From Bacillus benzoevorans (GTDB taxonomy: Bacteria > Bacillota > Bacilli > Bacillales > Cytobacillaceae), in NCBI RefSeq assembly GCF_014207535.1, contig NZ_JACHGK010000004.1:133271-197270 (forward strand): a stretch of DNA of 64,000 nucleotides. The letters are read 5' to 3'. Position 1 is the stretch's first letter; every line of letters begins with the position of its first letter. Positions 41,497 through 49,951 of the stretch are shown here, one piece after another. Position numbers and translations under genes: made by a program. Under the pieces are notes generated by a model. That model made no database searches and had not been told where the DNA came from. It saw nothing but the letters and a program-made list of their open reading frames with translations.

Positions 41497-41540
41497 AAAA
41501 AGGGAAAGCGCATCAGATGATGACGCGCCTTCCCTTTTTA
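41497..41540 (+). terminator. Terminator after the second cation exporter
   Basis: AAAAGGGAA-GCGC-TCA pairs with TGA-GCGC-TTCCCTTTT around a short loop and ends in TTTTTA, right after the stop codon. Confidence 0.8.
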
Positions 41541-41543
41541 ATA

Positions 41544-41734
41544 ATCAAATGCGCCTTGGCGTATTTGCGCCCTATACTAGCGCGCTTGCTCGAAAAATTC
41601 CCTTTGAAAAATCGAGGCAATCCGCCGGAGGCTTAACTTTATTCAGCCGGGGTTTGAACCCTCACTGAATTGGTAAAGTTATTGCATTCATCCCACCACT
41701 TATAGAAATAGGAGACTTCTGCTGAATAAAGTTA
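41544..41734 (-). repeat. Dispersed structured repeat, copy 3
   Basis: Runs from ATCAAATGCGCCTTGGCG (41544) to GCTGAATAAAGTTA (41734). The inner CAGC-GGGG...CCCC-CTG hairpin is partly degenerate, and CCACTTATAG...AAATAGG replaces the clean hairpin of copy 4. Its final TTA (TAA on the minus strand) is the gntP stop codon. Confidence 0.8.
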
Positions 41735-43057
41735 CATAAAAATATCGAGAATCAATACGACTGAAAGTCCCACTAATGAGTTAACCAATAGCAGCAATCC
41801 CCATGTTTTAAAGGTATCTTTAATGCTGATGCCAAAGTATTCTTTAAATAACCAGAATGAAGCATCGTTCACATGTGTAATCGTGTTGCTTCCGGCCGCC
41901 GTCGCTAATACAAGCAGAACAGGATTCACATCCATTGTGTCCATCAGCGGTGAGATAATCCCTGCAGCCGTAATCGCTGATACAACCCCCTGGCCTGTCA
42001 TAATACGAATGATCGCCGTAATCAGCCAAGCCATAAACAACGGATTCATATGTAAGTTATGCATCATCGATGCGATTGTTTCACCGGTACCGGAATCAAT
42101 GATGATTTGCTTGAAGGCACCACCGGCACCAACGATAAAGATAATCATCGCGATCCCTTTAATACCATCAGCAAAGGAATCCATGACTTCATTCATCTTA
42201 CGGCCTCGTTTTAAGCCAAATACGTAAATAGCGATTAGAACTGAAATTAACATACTGATTTCGGCACTGCCAAAGAAGTTTACAATATTAAAGAAAATAG
42301 TACCCTCTGCAATAAACATTTTAATAATGGTTCCGCAAGTAATGATAATAGCAGGTGTAAGCGGCACCAGAATACTTGTCGCAAAACGAGGCATTTCTTC
42401 GTTTGTAAATTGTTTCGTTTGCTCCAGCAATTTAGGAATTGGACGATCTAAATTCTTTAAAAATCTTGGCAAGATAATTCCGGCACAAATAACTGCCGGG
42501 ATAACAACGATAAGACCCAAGATATAAACCATACCCATATCCGCGCCATATGCTTCAACAAGCGCAGTTGGTCCGGGCTGCGGCGGGAAGATACTATGAG
42601 CCATTGTCGCAGCTGCAACCCCTGTTATTCCGAGTCGTAAAAATGGAATTTTTGCTTCTTTTGCAATACTGATAACCAGAGGAGCAAGAATAATAAATGC
42701 AACTTCATAAAAGACTGCGATACCGAAAACTGCTCCGGTAATAATCAGTGCCCACTCAATATATTTGATCCCAAATTTATCAATTAATGTGGTGGCAATT
42801 CGCTGTGCGGCACCGGAGTCAACCATTAATTTACCCAGTACAGCACCAAAACCAATAATAAGTGCCAAACTTCCCAAAGTACCACCAAATCCTGCTTTAA
42901 CTGTCGCAATAACATCCGCTAAAGATAAACCATTTAAAATTCCTACTAATAGTGCCACAATTAAAAGGGCCACAAAGCTGTTCAGCTTGAACTTCATATT
43001 TAAGAATAGAAGCAATGCCACCCCAACTATTACCCAAAGTATTGGTAACCAACTCAT
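41732..43057 (-). CDS. gntP: GntP-family gluconate:proton symporter
   Basis: A 441-residue permease with 12 or more hydrophobic segments; family motifs include GFGAVLGKLMVDSGAA and AHSIFPPQPGPTALVEAYG. GntP members import gluconate and related sugar acids. The downstream position of a KDG-kinase-like gene on the transcript's 5' side suggests uptake of gluconate, 2-keto-3-deoxygluconate or another hexonate. The stop TAA after DIFM is supplied by a dispersed repeat. Confidence 0.9.
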   Translation of the reverse strand: MSWLPILWVIVGVALLLFLNMKFKLNSFVALLIVALLVGILNGLSLADVIATVKAGFGGTLGSLALIIGFGAVLGKLMVDSGAAQRIATTLIDKFGIKYIEWALIITGAVFGIAVFYEVAFIILAPLVISIAKEAKIPFLRLGITGVAAATMAHSIFPPQPGPTALVEAYGADMGMVYILGLIVVIPAVICAGIILPRFLKNLDRPIPKLLEQTKQFTNEEMPRFATSILVPLTPAIIITCGTIIKMFIAEGTIFFNIVNFFGSAEISMLISVLIAIYVFGLKRGRKMNEVMDSFADGIKGIAMIIFIVGAGGAFKQIIIDSGTGETIASMMHNLHMNPLFMAWLITAIIRIMTGQGVVSAITAAGIISPLMDTMDVNPVLLVLATAAGSNTITHVNDASFWLFKEYFGISIKDTFKTWGLLLLVNSLVGLSVVLILDIFM

Positions 43058-43149
43058 CTCTTTTCTCTCCTTTAATTTATTTCTAATTTATTTCTAATTT
43101 ATGAAATATAAATTATTTCCGCATAGTCTTTGCATTTGGAGCCTAAATA

Positions 43150-44169
43150 TTATCTCCTAATGGAAAAGGAATTCCGATTTTCCATATATTGTTCCACCTC
43201 TGCTAAACTCATCAAACCTGCATCGCCTTCAATGGTATGCTTCAAAGCGAAGCATGCCGTGGCAAAATCAACCGCCCTTTGCGGCTCATACCCATTCACT
43301 AGGGAGTAGACCAGCCCCGTTGAAAAGGCATCGCCCGTACCGACACGATCGACGATTTCAACATCCGTTTCAGGAGATTGATAAAAGCCGCTGCCGTCTG
43401 AAAGAAGTGCTTTTAATTGATGATGATTCACAGACAACTGATTTCTAAATGTCATCGCAATATACTTCAAAGCAAATTTTCGATGCATTTCCTGCATAAT
43501 CTCTTTATAATCATCCGGACCAGGCTTTGCCGGTAAGCGGTCTTTGATTTCGTTTCCTTCAGCATCCAGTAATTGCAGCGGTTCGACTCCAATACACACA
43601 TCAACATCCTGCATCAGCTCAGTCATTTTTTTGCGTGCGTTTTCAAAAGTCCATAGGGAGCTTCGATAATTTAAATCACAGCTTGTCGTTAGCCCCATGC
43701 GTTTAGCCACTGCTAAGGACTGCTTTGTTAATTGAAAAATTTCTTCATTTAAAGCAGGGGTAATACCGCTGATATGGAACCAATCCGCATCTTGAAAAGC
43801 AGCCTCTAAATCGTATTCATCCGTTTTCGATGTGGCAAAAGAAGAGCCGCTGCGGTCATAAATTACCTTCGAAGGACGGATCGAATATCCTTTTTCTAAA
43901 TAGTAGATTCCAATCCTTTCCCCGCCAAACAGCATTTGCTCGGTATCTACCCCATATCGATTCAGCTGCTGATTGGCACTGTAACCAAGAGCATGATCCG
44001 GTAATTTACTAACAAATGACGTTTTTAATCCTAATTGCGACAAGCCAATCGCTACATTCGCCTCTCCACCGCCATAGACAACATCAAAGGCTTGAGTCTG
44101 CTGAATCTTTTGCTGACCTGGTGCTGATAAGCGCAGCATAATTTCCCCCATTGTTACTACTTTCTTCAT
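43150..44169 (-). CDS. kdgK: PfkB-family sugar kinase, 2-keto-3-deoxygluconate kinase-like
   Basis: Ribokinase-fold kinase, 339 residues from ATG 44169 (AAAGGGTGGG upstream; a GTG four codons earlier overlaps it). The N-terminal motif GGGEANVAIGLSQLGL and C-terminal DRVGTGDAFSTGLVYSL, with the catalytic Asp, define the PfkB family. IYYLEKGYSIRPSKVIYDR resembles KDG kinases. It is transcribed first, before gntP. Gluconate or fructose-type substrates cannot be excluded. Confidence 0.82.
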   Translation of the reverse strand: MKKVVTMGEIMLRLSAPGQQKIQQTQAFDVVYGGGEANVAIGLSQLGLKTSFVSKLPDHALGYSANQQLNRYGVDTEQMLFGGERIGIYYLEKGYSIRPSKVIYDRSGSSFATSKTDEYDLEAAFQDADWFHISGITPALNEEIFQLTKQSLAVAKRMGLTTSCDLNYRSSLWTFENARKKMTELMQDVDVCIGVEPLQLLDAEGNEIKDRLPAKPGPDDYKEIMQEMHRKFALKYIAMTFRNQLSVNHHQLKALLSDGSGFYQSPETDVEIVDRVGTGDAFSTGLVYSLVNGYEPQRAVDFATACFALKHTIEGDAGLMSLAEVEQYMENRNSFSIRR

Positions 44170-44254
44170 TTTAATTCCCACCCTTTAAAAACTTTATTCT
44201 CATTCTTCCTTCTTCTACCAGAAGTTGTATTTGATGACTAACACTTTGTCCAGA

Positions 44255-44306
44255 GTAACTCGCTTACATTTCTCTATTCCATTCGAACTATTCCACATTG
44301 TGAAAC
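44255..44306 (-). promoter_or_regulatory. Candidate operator region of the kdgK-gntP operon
   Basis: Downstream of the promoter are TTTCAC-AAT-GTGGAA (44292-44306, minus strand, imperfect inverted repeat), a direct repeat CTATTCCA (44275-44282, 44289-44296, plus strand) and ATGTAAGCGAGTTAC (44256-44270), whose left half matches a cre site. The elements suggest a specific repressor plus CcpA; the regulator itself is not encoded here. Confidence 0.4.
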
Positions 44307-44335
44307 TATATTTTATTACCCGGAATCTGTTTTCA

Positions 44336-44364
44336 GTATATAAACTATTGTTACGAAAATCAAT
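44336..44364 (-). promoter_or_regulatory. Promoter of the kdgK-gntP operon
   Basis: Minus strand: -35 TTGATT (44359-44364), 17-bp spacer, -10 TATACT (44336-44341). Confidence 0.75.
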
Positions 44365-44502
44365 GTAAATTTTTGAATTTCCCTTTATTTATTTTTTCAC
44401 ACTATTTAAACCTGTTATGCTAGCTCCTAAGTGCCTGTATAGGCTATTTTTCCTTTAAAAATGAAACCTATCCTTTCTTTGAGTACTAGCTGTTAAAAAC
44501 GC

Positions 44503-44533
44503 AAAAAAAGAACCGGGATATGACTCCCGATTC
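44503..44533 (-). terminator. Terminator after minJ
   Basis: Minus strand GAATCGGGA/TCCCGGTTC 9-bp stem (one G-U pair) followed by TTTTTTT. Confidence 0.9.
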
Positions 44534-44559
44534 CGCTTCTCTTATTTAACAATCAATCG

Positions 44560-45756
44560 TTACTGCACTCTTTTTGTTTCCCACTTTCTCTCATCCTGAA
44601 CAAAGAGAATTCCCAGTTCATGATGGTCACCTTCAAAGAGGGCGCGCTGAGTCAAGCGGATCTGTCCGTTTACGTCCAAAACCTCCAGCTTACAGTGGGC
44701 ACGGTTTTGCATTAGTGCATTATAAAAAGACTCCTCATCATTTACCGGTGCACCATTTACTTTCATCACCAATTCGCCAACTTCCAAGCCCATCCCCGCA
44801 GCAGGAGAATCAGGCAAAACCCCAAGAATCATCACTCCTTGATTTTTCATTGAAAAATAAAACGGCAGGTTATCCTCTATCGATCGCTGTCTGAAAGAAA
44901 TGATCTCCCGGCCAATGATCGCCAGCGCGACGATAACAATCGAAGCCAACGGATACCAATAGCCAATCAGCGATAAGACAACCAGAACGCTCCCAAGCTT
45001 TACGACCCTCTTTCCGACACTCTTCACAGACTCTGCCGGCAGCATCCCTTTAATATACTGGAAGAAGCCGATGGTGAATGGGACTAGGATAAGTGCATAG
45101 CTTTGTTCTCCGATAGAAAAAAGCGGCCACCATTTAAATGGCGCTGCCAAAGATTCGCCCGGAATCATTAAGAAGACTGGCAGCATCCATAACCTTTTTA
45201 CTTCATGGATCCCAACAACCAGCCCTCTTTTTCCAATGACCAGCTTCGGCGATGTTCCTTTACCCCCATTTCTGCTGATCAAAATGCCTTCTGCAAGGAT
45301 TAACAGGGCTAACAGGACCGCAATCGGCGAGAGAATGTCCGGACTCCATTCAGGGGTTTTGCTCGTAATCAGCGGCAGCTCCCACTTTTTACTAAGGAAA
45401 AAGAGCATGGCAAAAAATGCAAACCCTACCGTATAAACAGGAGATAACAGCCGTATTTTCGCAGTTAAGCTCCATAGAAGCGTGAAGCCCGCAGCAAAAA
45501 CGATAAGTTCAATGGGAATGACAAGTCCCGCTCCAATGGTGATAATGGACAGAACGAGACCCGCGGCAAGCCCAAGCGGCAACAGCTGCCGCAATTCAAA
45601 ATACGCATTTTCGGCACGGACATGGAAATTTTTCCTCTCCCTTTTGACCCTCGAAACGCCTAAAATGGCTGCTAGGAAAAAAAGATAATAAAAAACAGGA
45701 TTCAGCAGCAGCCTTCCCAATCCTTTTAGCAATTCCAACATCCATTCTTGTACCAA
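44560..45756 (-). CDS. minJ: Division-site selection protein MinJ (PDZ membrane protein)
   Basis: MinJ bridges DivIVA and MinD at septa and poles in Bacillus. From TTG 45756 the protein has 398 residues, as in B. subtilis (397), and starts VQEWMLELLKGLGRLLLNP after Met. About eight hydrophobic segments fill residues 10-290, and a C-terminal PDZ domain follows (about 300-370, GVLPDSPAAGMGLEVGELVMKVNG in two parts). The start is chosen by alignment from memory; a nearby ATG five codons downstream is the alternative. Confidence 0.87.
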   Translation of the reverse strand: MVQEWMLELLKGLGRLLLNPVFYYLFFLAAILGVSRVKRERKNFHVRAENAYFELRQLLPLGLAAGLVLSIITIGAGLVIPIELIVFAAGFTLLWSLTAKIRLLSPVYTVGFAFFAMLFFLSKKWELPLITSKTPEWSPDILSPIAVLLALLILAEGILISRNGGKGTSPKLVIGKRGLVVGIHEVKRLWMLPVFLMIPGESLAAPFKWWPLFSIGEQSYALILVPFTIGFFQYIKGMLPAESVKSVGKRVVKLGSVLVVLSLIGYWYPLASIVIVALAIIGREIISFRQRSIEDNLPFYFSMKNQGVMILGVLPDSPAAGMGLEVGELVMKVNGAPVNDEESFYNALMQNRAHCKLEVLDVNGQIRLTQRALFEGDHHELGILFVQDERKWETKRVQ

Positions 45757-45852
45757 TGCCGCCACCAACCTTATATTCAAGATTACAATCTAAATCCAAC
45801 GTTAAAAGACACTATTAAACTCTATTCTATCAAATTAGGAAGAGGCAGTAAA

Positions 45853-46446
45853 TTATTGGCTGGAGCTCTGTTGTTTAGACTTGCGTTTGCTGATGAAAAT
45901 GGCTGCTATCGCTCCTCCAATCATCCCGTCAATCATGTCAAACATCGTGTCATCCGGGTCCCGGCCCTGGGCGGTAAAATGAAATAATTTATCACCGGCA
46001 AATTCGAGAAGCTCCCATACCCCGGCTCCGGCAAGAGAAAAGCAAAAAATATAGAGAACGATAAAAGAATTTGGAAGCCTACTACTCCATTCCTTCCCTG
46101 TCAAATACTTTAATAAAATCCAACTGCCATATCCGAGAAAGATACCCGAGAAAATATGGAGTGCATCATCGAAATGAGGGATACGGTACATGCCGCCAAA
46201 CGTGCCAAACCCGACGGCCATTAGGATAAAGCCGTAGAGGATACAGACAAAAAGGGAAGGCAGTTTCATATACTTTTGCCCGATGGAAATCGCAGCCATT
46301 AAGGTGAGTGTCATGAAGCCCATAAACACTTTTGTATTTTTATCCATGAAAAACATATAACCCGTACCGGCAGCAATAAAAATCAGCACGAGCCAGAATG
46401 CAGCCCTTTCCCAAACGACGGCACCCCTTTTCTCTGTTGTTCCCAT
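45853..46446 (-). CDS. DUF2238-type (YjdF-like) membrane protein
   Basis: A 197-residue protein with about six hydrophobic segments. The conserved acidic motifs MYRIPHFDDALHIFSG (about 87-102) and DPDDTMFDMIDGMIGG (about 160-175) are those of the DUF2238/YjdF family; WELLEFAGD lies between them. The C terminus is basic. Function is unknown. It lies between minJ and ctpB, which are adjacent or close in B. subtilis, with a dispersed repeat upstream. Confidence 0.8.
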   Translation of the reverse strand: MGTTEKRGAVVWERAAFWLVLIFIAAGTGYMFFMDKNTKVFMGFMTLTLMAAISIGQKYMKLPSLFVCILYGFILMAVGFGTFGGMYRIPHFDDALHIFSGIFLGYGSWILLKYLTGKEWSSRLPNSFIVLYIFCFSLAGAGVWELLEFAGDKLFHFTAQGRDPDDTMFDMIDGMIGGAIAAIFISKRKSKQQSSSQ

Positions 46447-46528
46447 TTTCCCGCCTCCTGTCTCTAAAACTATTGTACTCTATATCTGAGACCGCGGTCC
46501 TCCTCCAATAAAGATTTTTCCTGACATG

Positions 46529-46718
46529 ATCAAATTCGCCTTGGCGTATTTGCGCCCGATTTTTTTCGAGCTTGCTCGAAAATTTCCTTTGAAAAATCGA
46601 GGCATCCGCCGGAGGCATTAACTTTATTCAGCCGGGGTTTGAACCCCCGCTGAATTGGTCAACTTATTGCATTCATCCCCCACTTATAGAAGTGGGCGAT
46701 TTCTGCTGAATAAAGTTA
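46529..46718 (-). repeat. Dispersed structured repeat, copy 4 (best preserved)
   Basis: Minus strand order: TAACTTTATTCAGC end, CCCACTT-CTAT-AAGTGGG hairpin, ATTCAGC-GGGG...CCCC-GCTGAAT hairpin, GCCTCCGGCGG, a CGATTTTT...AAAAATCG stem with inner TTCGAGC/GCTCGAA, and the end hairpin CAAATACGCC-AA-GGCGAATTTG. GTGGGGGATGAATGC after the first hairpin recalls right ends of IS605-type elements. Confidence 0.85.
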
Positions 46719-46719
46719 A

Positions 46720-46791
46720 AGGGATCGGACTCATGCCTTGCACCTCCAGAAAGAATTACTTCAGGAGATTGCTTGCGTGAGTCCGATCCCT
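46720..46791 (-). terminator. Long hairpin downstream of ctpB
   Basis: Arms at 46720-46736 and 46775-46791 (AGGGATCGGACTCA/TGAGTCCGATCCCT, 17 positions with one mismatch) enclose a 38-nt loop with an inner CTCC/GGAG pair. On the minus strand it is followed by TTTAACTTT, the repeat edge. It may terminate ctpB. Confidence 0.55.
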
Positions 46792-46807
46792 GATATGTCA
46801 GCCAAGC

Positions 46808-48280
46808 TTACTCAATTTTTTCAATAAATTTATAGGCGGCCTGTAATTGCAGGTCATTTTTTTCCTTTTTCTGTTCATCAATGACTTTTTGTTCCAGAGC
46901 TTTTGCTGTTTTTTCATCGACTCTGCCATTGGCAGGCAAATTATTTTCCATTTGAAATGCTTTAACTGCTGTTTCCGTACCATTATCAAAATAACCATCC
47001 GTTCTCCCAGGCTCGTAGCCAATATTCGTCAAGATAGACTGCACATTTTTAACCTGCTCACTATTCATATCCTTCGCTAACGGTTCCGTCATTTGCACCG
47101 GGTGCAGCTGGAACAGCCTCGATTGCTGGACTTCTAAATCAGGCTTAATCCCTTTATTGTGGATCCAATTGCCGTCAGGTGTGAGCCATTTATACAGTGT
47201 CAGCTTAATATTGCTGCCATCCCCCATTGGCTTTGCCTGCTGTACAGTTCCTTTGCCGAAGGTTTTCTCCCCAATCAGCGTATAGCCCTCAGCCTCTGAA
47301 AGCGCACCGGCGAGAATCTCCGAAGCTGAGGCACTTCCTTTATCAATTAACACCGCTACAGGATAAGCCTTTTCTTCTTCCAGCGTCGTATAGAACTTGT
47401 CTCTCTCCCCATTACGCTTTTCAATCTGGACATACGGTTTTTCCTTGGAGACAAATTCCTTTAAGATATCCTGCACGCTTTCGAGCAGACCGCCTGGATT
47501 ACCGCGGACATCAATAATTAACCCGTCTATTTTCTTTTTCTCCAGCTCCTTCAGCTGCTTACTGAAGTCAGCCGCTGTTTCTTTTGAAAAAGTAGTCACT
47601 TCGATATAACCGATTGACTTGTCTCCTTGCTTTCTCACTTTTGAATGGACTGTTATTTGCGGGATCTCGTCCCGTTTCACAGCTATGACAATCGGTTCCT
47701 TCAGACCCTGCCGCAGGAGCTCCAGTTTGACGGTGGTGCCTTTTTTACCGCGGATTTTAACCGTCGCTTCATATAAATCCAAGCCTTCAACGCTTTCCCC
47801 GTTCACTTTGAGGATTTGATCATTTGGCTTGACGCCGGCCTTTTCCGCAGGGGAATTCTTAAACGGAGCGACAATGACAATTTTCCCATCCACCATGCTG
47901 ACCTCTGCGCCAATCCCTTCAAAGGAAGGCTCCAATGCTTCATTAAATTGCTTCGAAATTTCCTTGTTCATATAAACCGAATAAGGATCCTTTAAAGAAG
48001 TAATCATTCCCTGGATGGCTCCTTCAATCAACTGCTCATCCTTTACCTCTTCAACATAACTGCCTTTAATTAATTGATAAGCCTGGACGAATTTATCCAT
48101 TGTTTCGACATCCTGTACAATGGCTTCTTGGGCTGCGTCATCTGCCACTGCTTCTGTTTCAGATTTTAATTCAACCGCTGCCGGTGCATCCCCGTCTAAC
48201 CAGGTAATAGCAGCATAAGTACCACCGGCGCCTGTTAGTAAGGATCCTATCATGAGAAGTGCTATCCACCTTTGCTTCAT
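46808..48280 (-). CDS. ctpB: Carboxyl-terminal processing protease CtpB (S41)
   Basis: Secreted, membrane-tethered serine peptidase; in B. subtilis it cleaves SpoIVFA during pro-sigma-K activation. From ATG 48280 it has 490 residues: an N-terminal membrane/signal segment (about 6-28), a PDZ domain (about 100-185, APFKNSPAEKAGVKPNDQIL), the S41 domain with catalytic Ser in DKGSASASEILAG and Lys in GEKTFGKGTVQ, and a C-terminal peptidoglycan-binding domain (about 405-470). The upstream ATG two codons earlier overlaps the AGGGAG site. Confidence 0.92.
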   Translation of the reverse strand: MKQRWIALLMIGSLLTGAGGTYAAITWLDGDAPAAVELKSETEAVADDAAQEAIVQDVETMDKFVQAYQLIKGSYVEEVKDEQLIEGAIQGMITSLKDPYSVYMNKEISKQFNEALEPSFEGIGAEVSMVDGKIVIVAPFKNSPAEKAGVKPNDQILKVNGESVEGLDLYEATVKIRGKKGTTVKLELLRQGLKEPIVIAVKRDEIPQITVHSKVRKQGDKSIGYIEVTTFSKETAADFSKQLKELEKKKIDGLIIDVRGNPGGLLESVQDILKEFVSKEKPYVQIEKRNGERDKFYTTLEEEKAYPVAVLIDKGSASASEILAGALSEAEGYTLIGEKTFGKGTVQQAKPMGDGSNIKLTLYKWLTPDGNWIHNKGIKPDLEVQQSRLFQLHPVQMTEPLAKDMNSEQVKNVQSILTNIGYEPGRTDGYFDNGTETAVKAFQMENNLPANGRVDEKTAKALEQKVIDEQKKEKNDLQLQAAYKFIEKIE

Positions 48281-48389
48281 TCCCATCTCCCTTTCTGCCC
48301 ATCCTCTGCATCTAATTCAATATATGTAATAATGGACGAGTTATGAGAATTTCCACAAGAAAAGATGGAAGCGGTGTTAGAGCATACGC

Positions 48390-48418
48390 AAAAAAAAGAA
48401 GAGCGATTCACTCTTCTT
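48390..48418 (-). terminator. Terminator between the M23 hydrolase gene and ctpB
   Basis: Minus strand GAAGAG...CTCTTC stem (7-nt loop) followed by TTTTTTTT. Confidence 0.85.
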
Positions 48419-48442
48419 TTCTTATGATTCTATTAAAATATA

Positions 48443-49729
48443 TTACAACGGAACAATTCCAACTGGATTGATTGCATTTGATTTTGCGGCATTCCATGGA
48501 CCTCTGTGGAGCTCGAAATGCAAATGCTGGCCGTATGAATCGCCGGTATTGCCCATATAGCCGATTTGCTGACCTTTTGAAACGACAGCCGAATCCTCGA
48601 CAGAACGGCTGCTTAAATGGGCATAAACCGTTGTATAAGTCTGTCCATTAACCGAATGCGCGATCATGATGCAGTTTCCGTAGCTAGTAGAAAAATAGGA
48701 ACGGATCACCACTCCATCAGCAGCGGCAACAACAGGCACAGTACCGCCCTGAGCAATATCGACTCCGTAATGGAAGCCCCCGCCATTAAAACCGCGGTAA
48801 CCAAAGCCGGATGACAGACGGCCCGAAGCCGGTCTTGTAAAGGTTCCGCTCGAAACCGGTGGTGCTTCCACCGCAGGTCCGCTGCCGCCTCTGCTGCGGC
48901 TTTCAGTCGCGGTACGGCTCGCCGCTTGAGCAGCTTCACGCTGTCTTTGCTGCTCCAATTCAATCGCTCTTTGGATCGCTGCACCCTGGCCGGCTAAGAT
49001 CGACTCCTGCTCTTCAAGAGTCATGACCAATTGCTTGACCTGAGTCTCCTCCTGTTGCAGCTGGGCCATCAATCTATTTTTCTCTTCTTTGTTCACATCT
49101 AGATCTTTCATTAACGTTTCAAGCTCTTGGCGCATCGTTTCGAGGGAGGCTAAGTCTGCTTTCACCTTTTCCTGCTTTTGTTCTAAAGCCTTTTTATCCT
49201 CTGTATGCTGCTTCAGAATTTCCTGATCTGCTTCCATGATGACCGCAACGGCGCCAATCCGATCAATAAATTCACTGAAGCTTTTTGCACCGATTAATAC
49301 ATCAATATAACCAATTTTACCGCCATTTTCCTGATAGGAACGGGCACGTTCTTTTAAAACTTCATTCCGCTCTTCAATCCGTTTGATTAAGACGTCAATT
49401 TCTTTATTCAGTGCATCAATCTCGGTCTTTTTCTCATTGATTTGCTGGTTCTTTTCCACAATTTTCGTTTCTGTGTCGCCAATTTGGAGATCAATTGCAT
49501 TGATTTCCGCTGTTACCTGATTTTGCTTGGCTTGTATTTCACCCAGCTGTTCATTCGAACTATCAATCTTATCCCCTATTTGATCTCGTTTACTTTTAAT
49601 CTCATTACTCTTATCCTGTAAATCTTGCATTTTTGATGCTGCCAGTGTTTTTTCCACTGGGACAGCTGCAAAAACAGTACTGAATCCCATTACAGCAGTC
49701 ACAGATAGTGCAAAAATAGATCTTTTCAA
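48443..49729 (-). CDS. Secreted coiled-coil M23 peptidoglycan hydrolase (EnvC/LytM-like, TTG start)
   Basis: A 428-residue exported protein from TTG 49729, 6 nt after AAAGGAG. Residues 1-32 form a signal peptide (KRSIFALSVTAVMGF...TLAA). A long coiled coil follows (about 33-260), then a Ser/Gly/Pro linker and a C-terminal M23 domain with the zinc motifs HYGVDIA (HxxxD) and HLHFE (HxH). It lies directly after ftsX, as EnvC-type FtsEX-activated hydrolases do, so FtsEX is its probable regulator. In B. subtilis FtsEX acts on CwlO, which has a different catalytic domain. Confidence 0.9.
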   Translation of the reverse strand: MKRSIFALSVTAVMGFSTVFAAVPVEKTLAASKMQDLQDKSNEIKSKRDQIGDKIDSSNEQLGEIQAKQNQVTAEINAIDLQIGDTETKIVEKNQQINEKKTEIDALNKEIDVLIKRIEERNEVLKERARSYQENGGKIGYIDVLIGAKSFSEFIDRIGAVAVIMEADQEILKQHTEDKKALEQKQEKVKADLASLETMRQELETLMKDLDVNKEEKNRLMAQLQQEETQVKQLVMTLEEQESILAGQGAAIQRAIELEQQRQREAAQAASRTATESRSRGGSGPAVEAPPVSSGTFTRPASGRLSSGFGYRGFNGGGFHYGVDIAQGGTVPVVAAADGVVIRSYFSTSYGNCIMIAHSVNGQTYTTVYAHLSSRSVEDSAVVSKGQQIGYMGNTGDSYGQHLHFELHRGPWNAAKSNAINPVGIVPL

Positions 49730-49894
49730 TTGTGATTTCTCCTTTCCCGTGAATGCCCAAAACATTATGTATAGGTAAATCTATTTCACTTTTAAAACTG
49801 CCTATGGCAGCTACATCGATACTAGTTAAAATATCACACGATAAATCCTATTCTAATCGTAAAAACATTACTTTTTTCATAGAAAGAGGGCACA

Positions 49895-49937
49895 GGATAC
49901 CGGAGCTTCTTGAAAAAAGAAGCATTCTCCAGTATCC
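49895..49937 (-). terminator. Long hairpin between ftsX and the M23 hydrolase gene
   Basis: Minus strand GGATAC-GGAG...GCTTCTT pairs with AAGAAGC...CC-GTATCC. No proper T tract follows, so it may be a weak terminator or an RNA stability element. Confidence 0.5.
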
Positions 49938-49951
49938 AAAGGGCCCGGCTA

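Noticed and set aside
46340..46618. Minus-strand frame overlapping the DUF2238 gene start
   Set aside because: Its first half is translated repeat (EKNRAQIRQGEFD) and the rest is out of frame with the real membrane protein.
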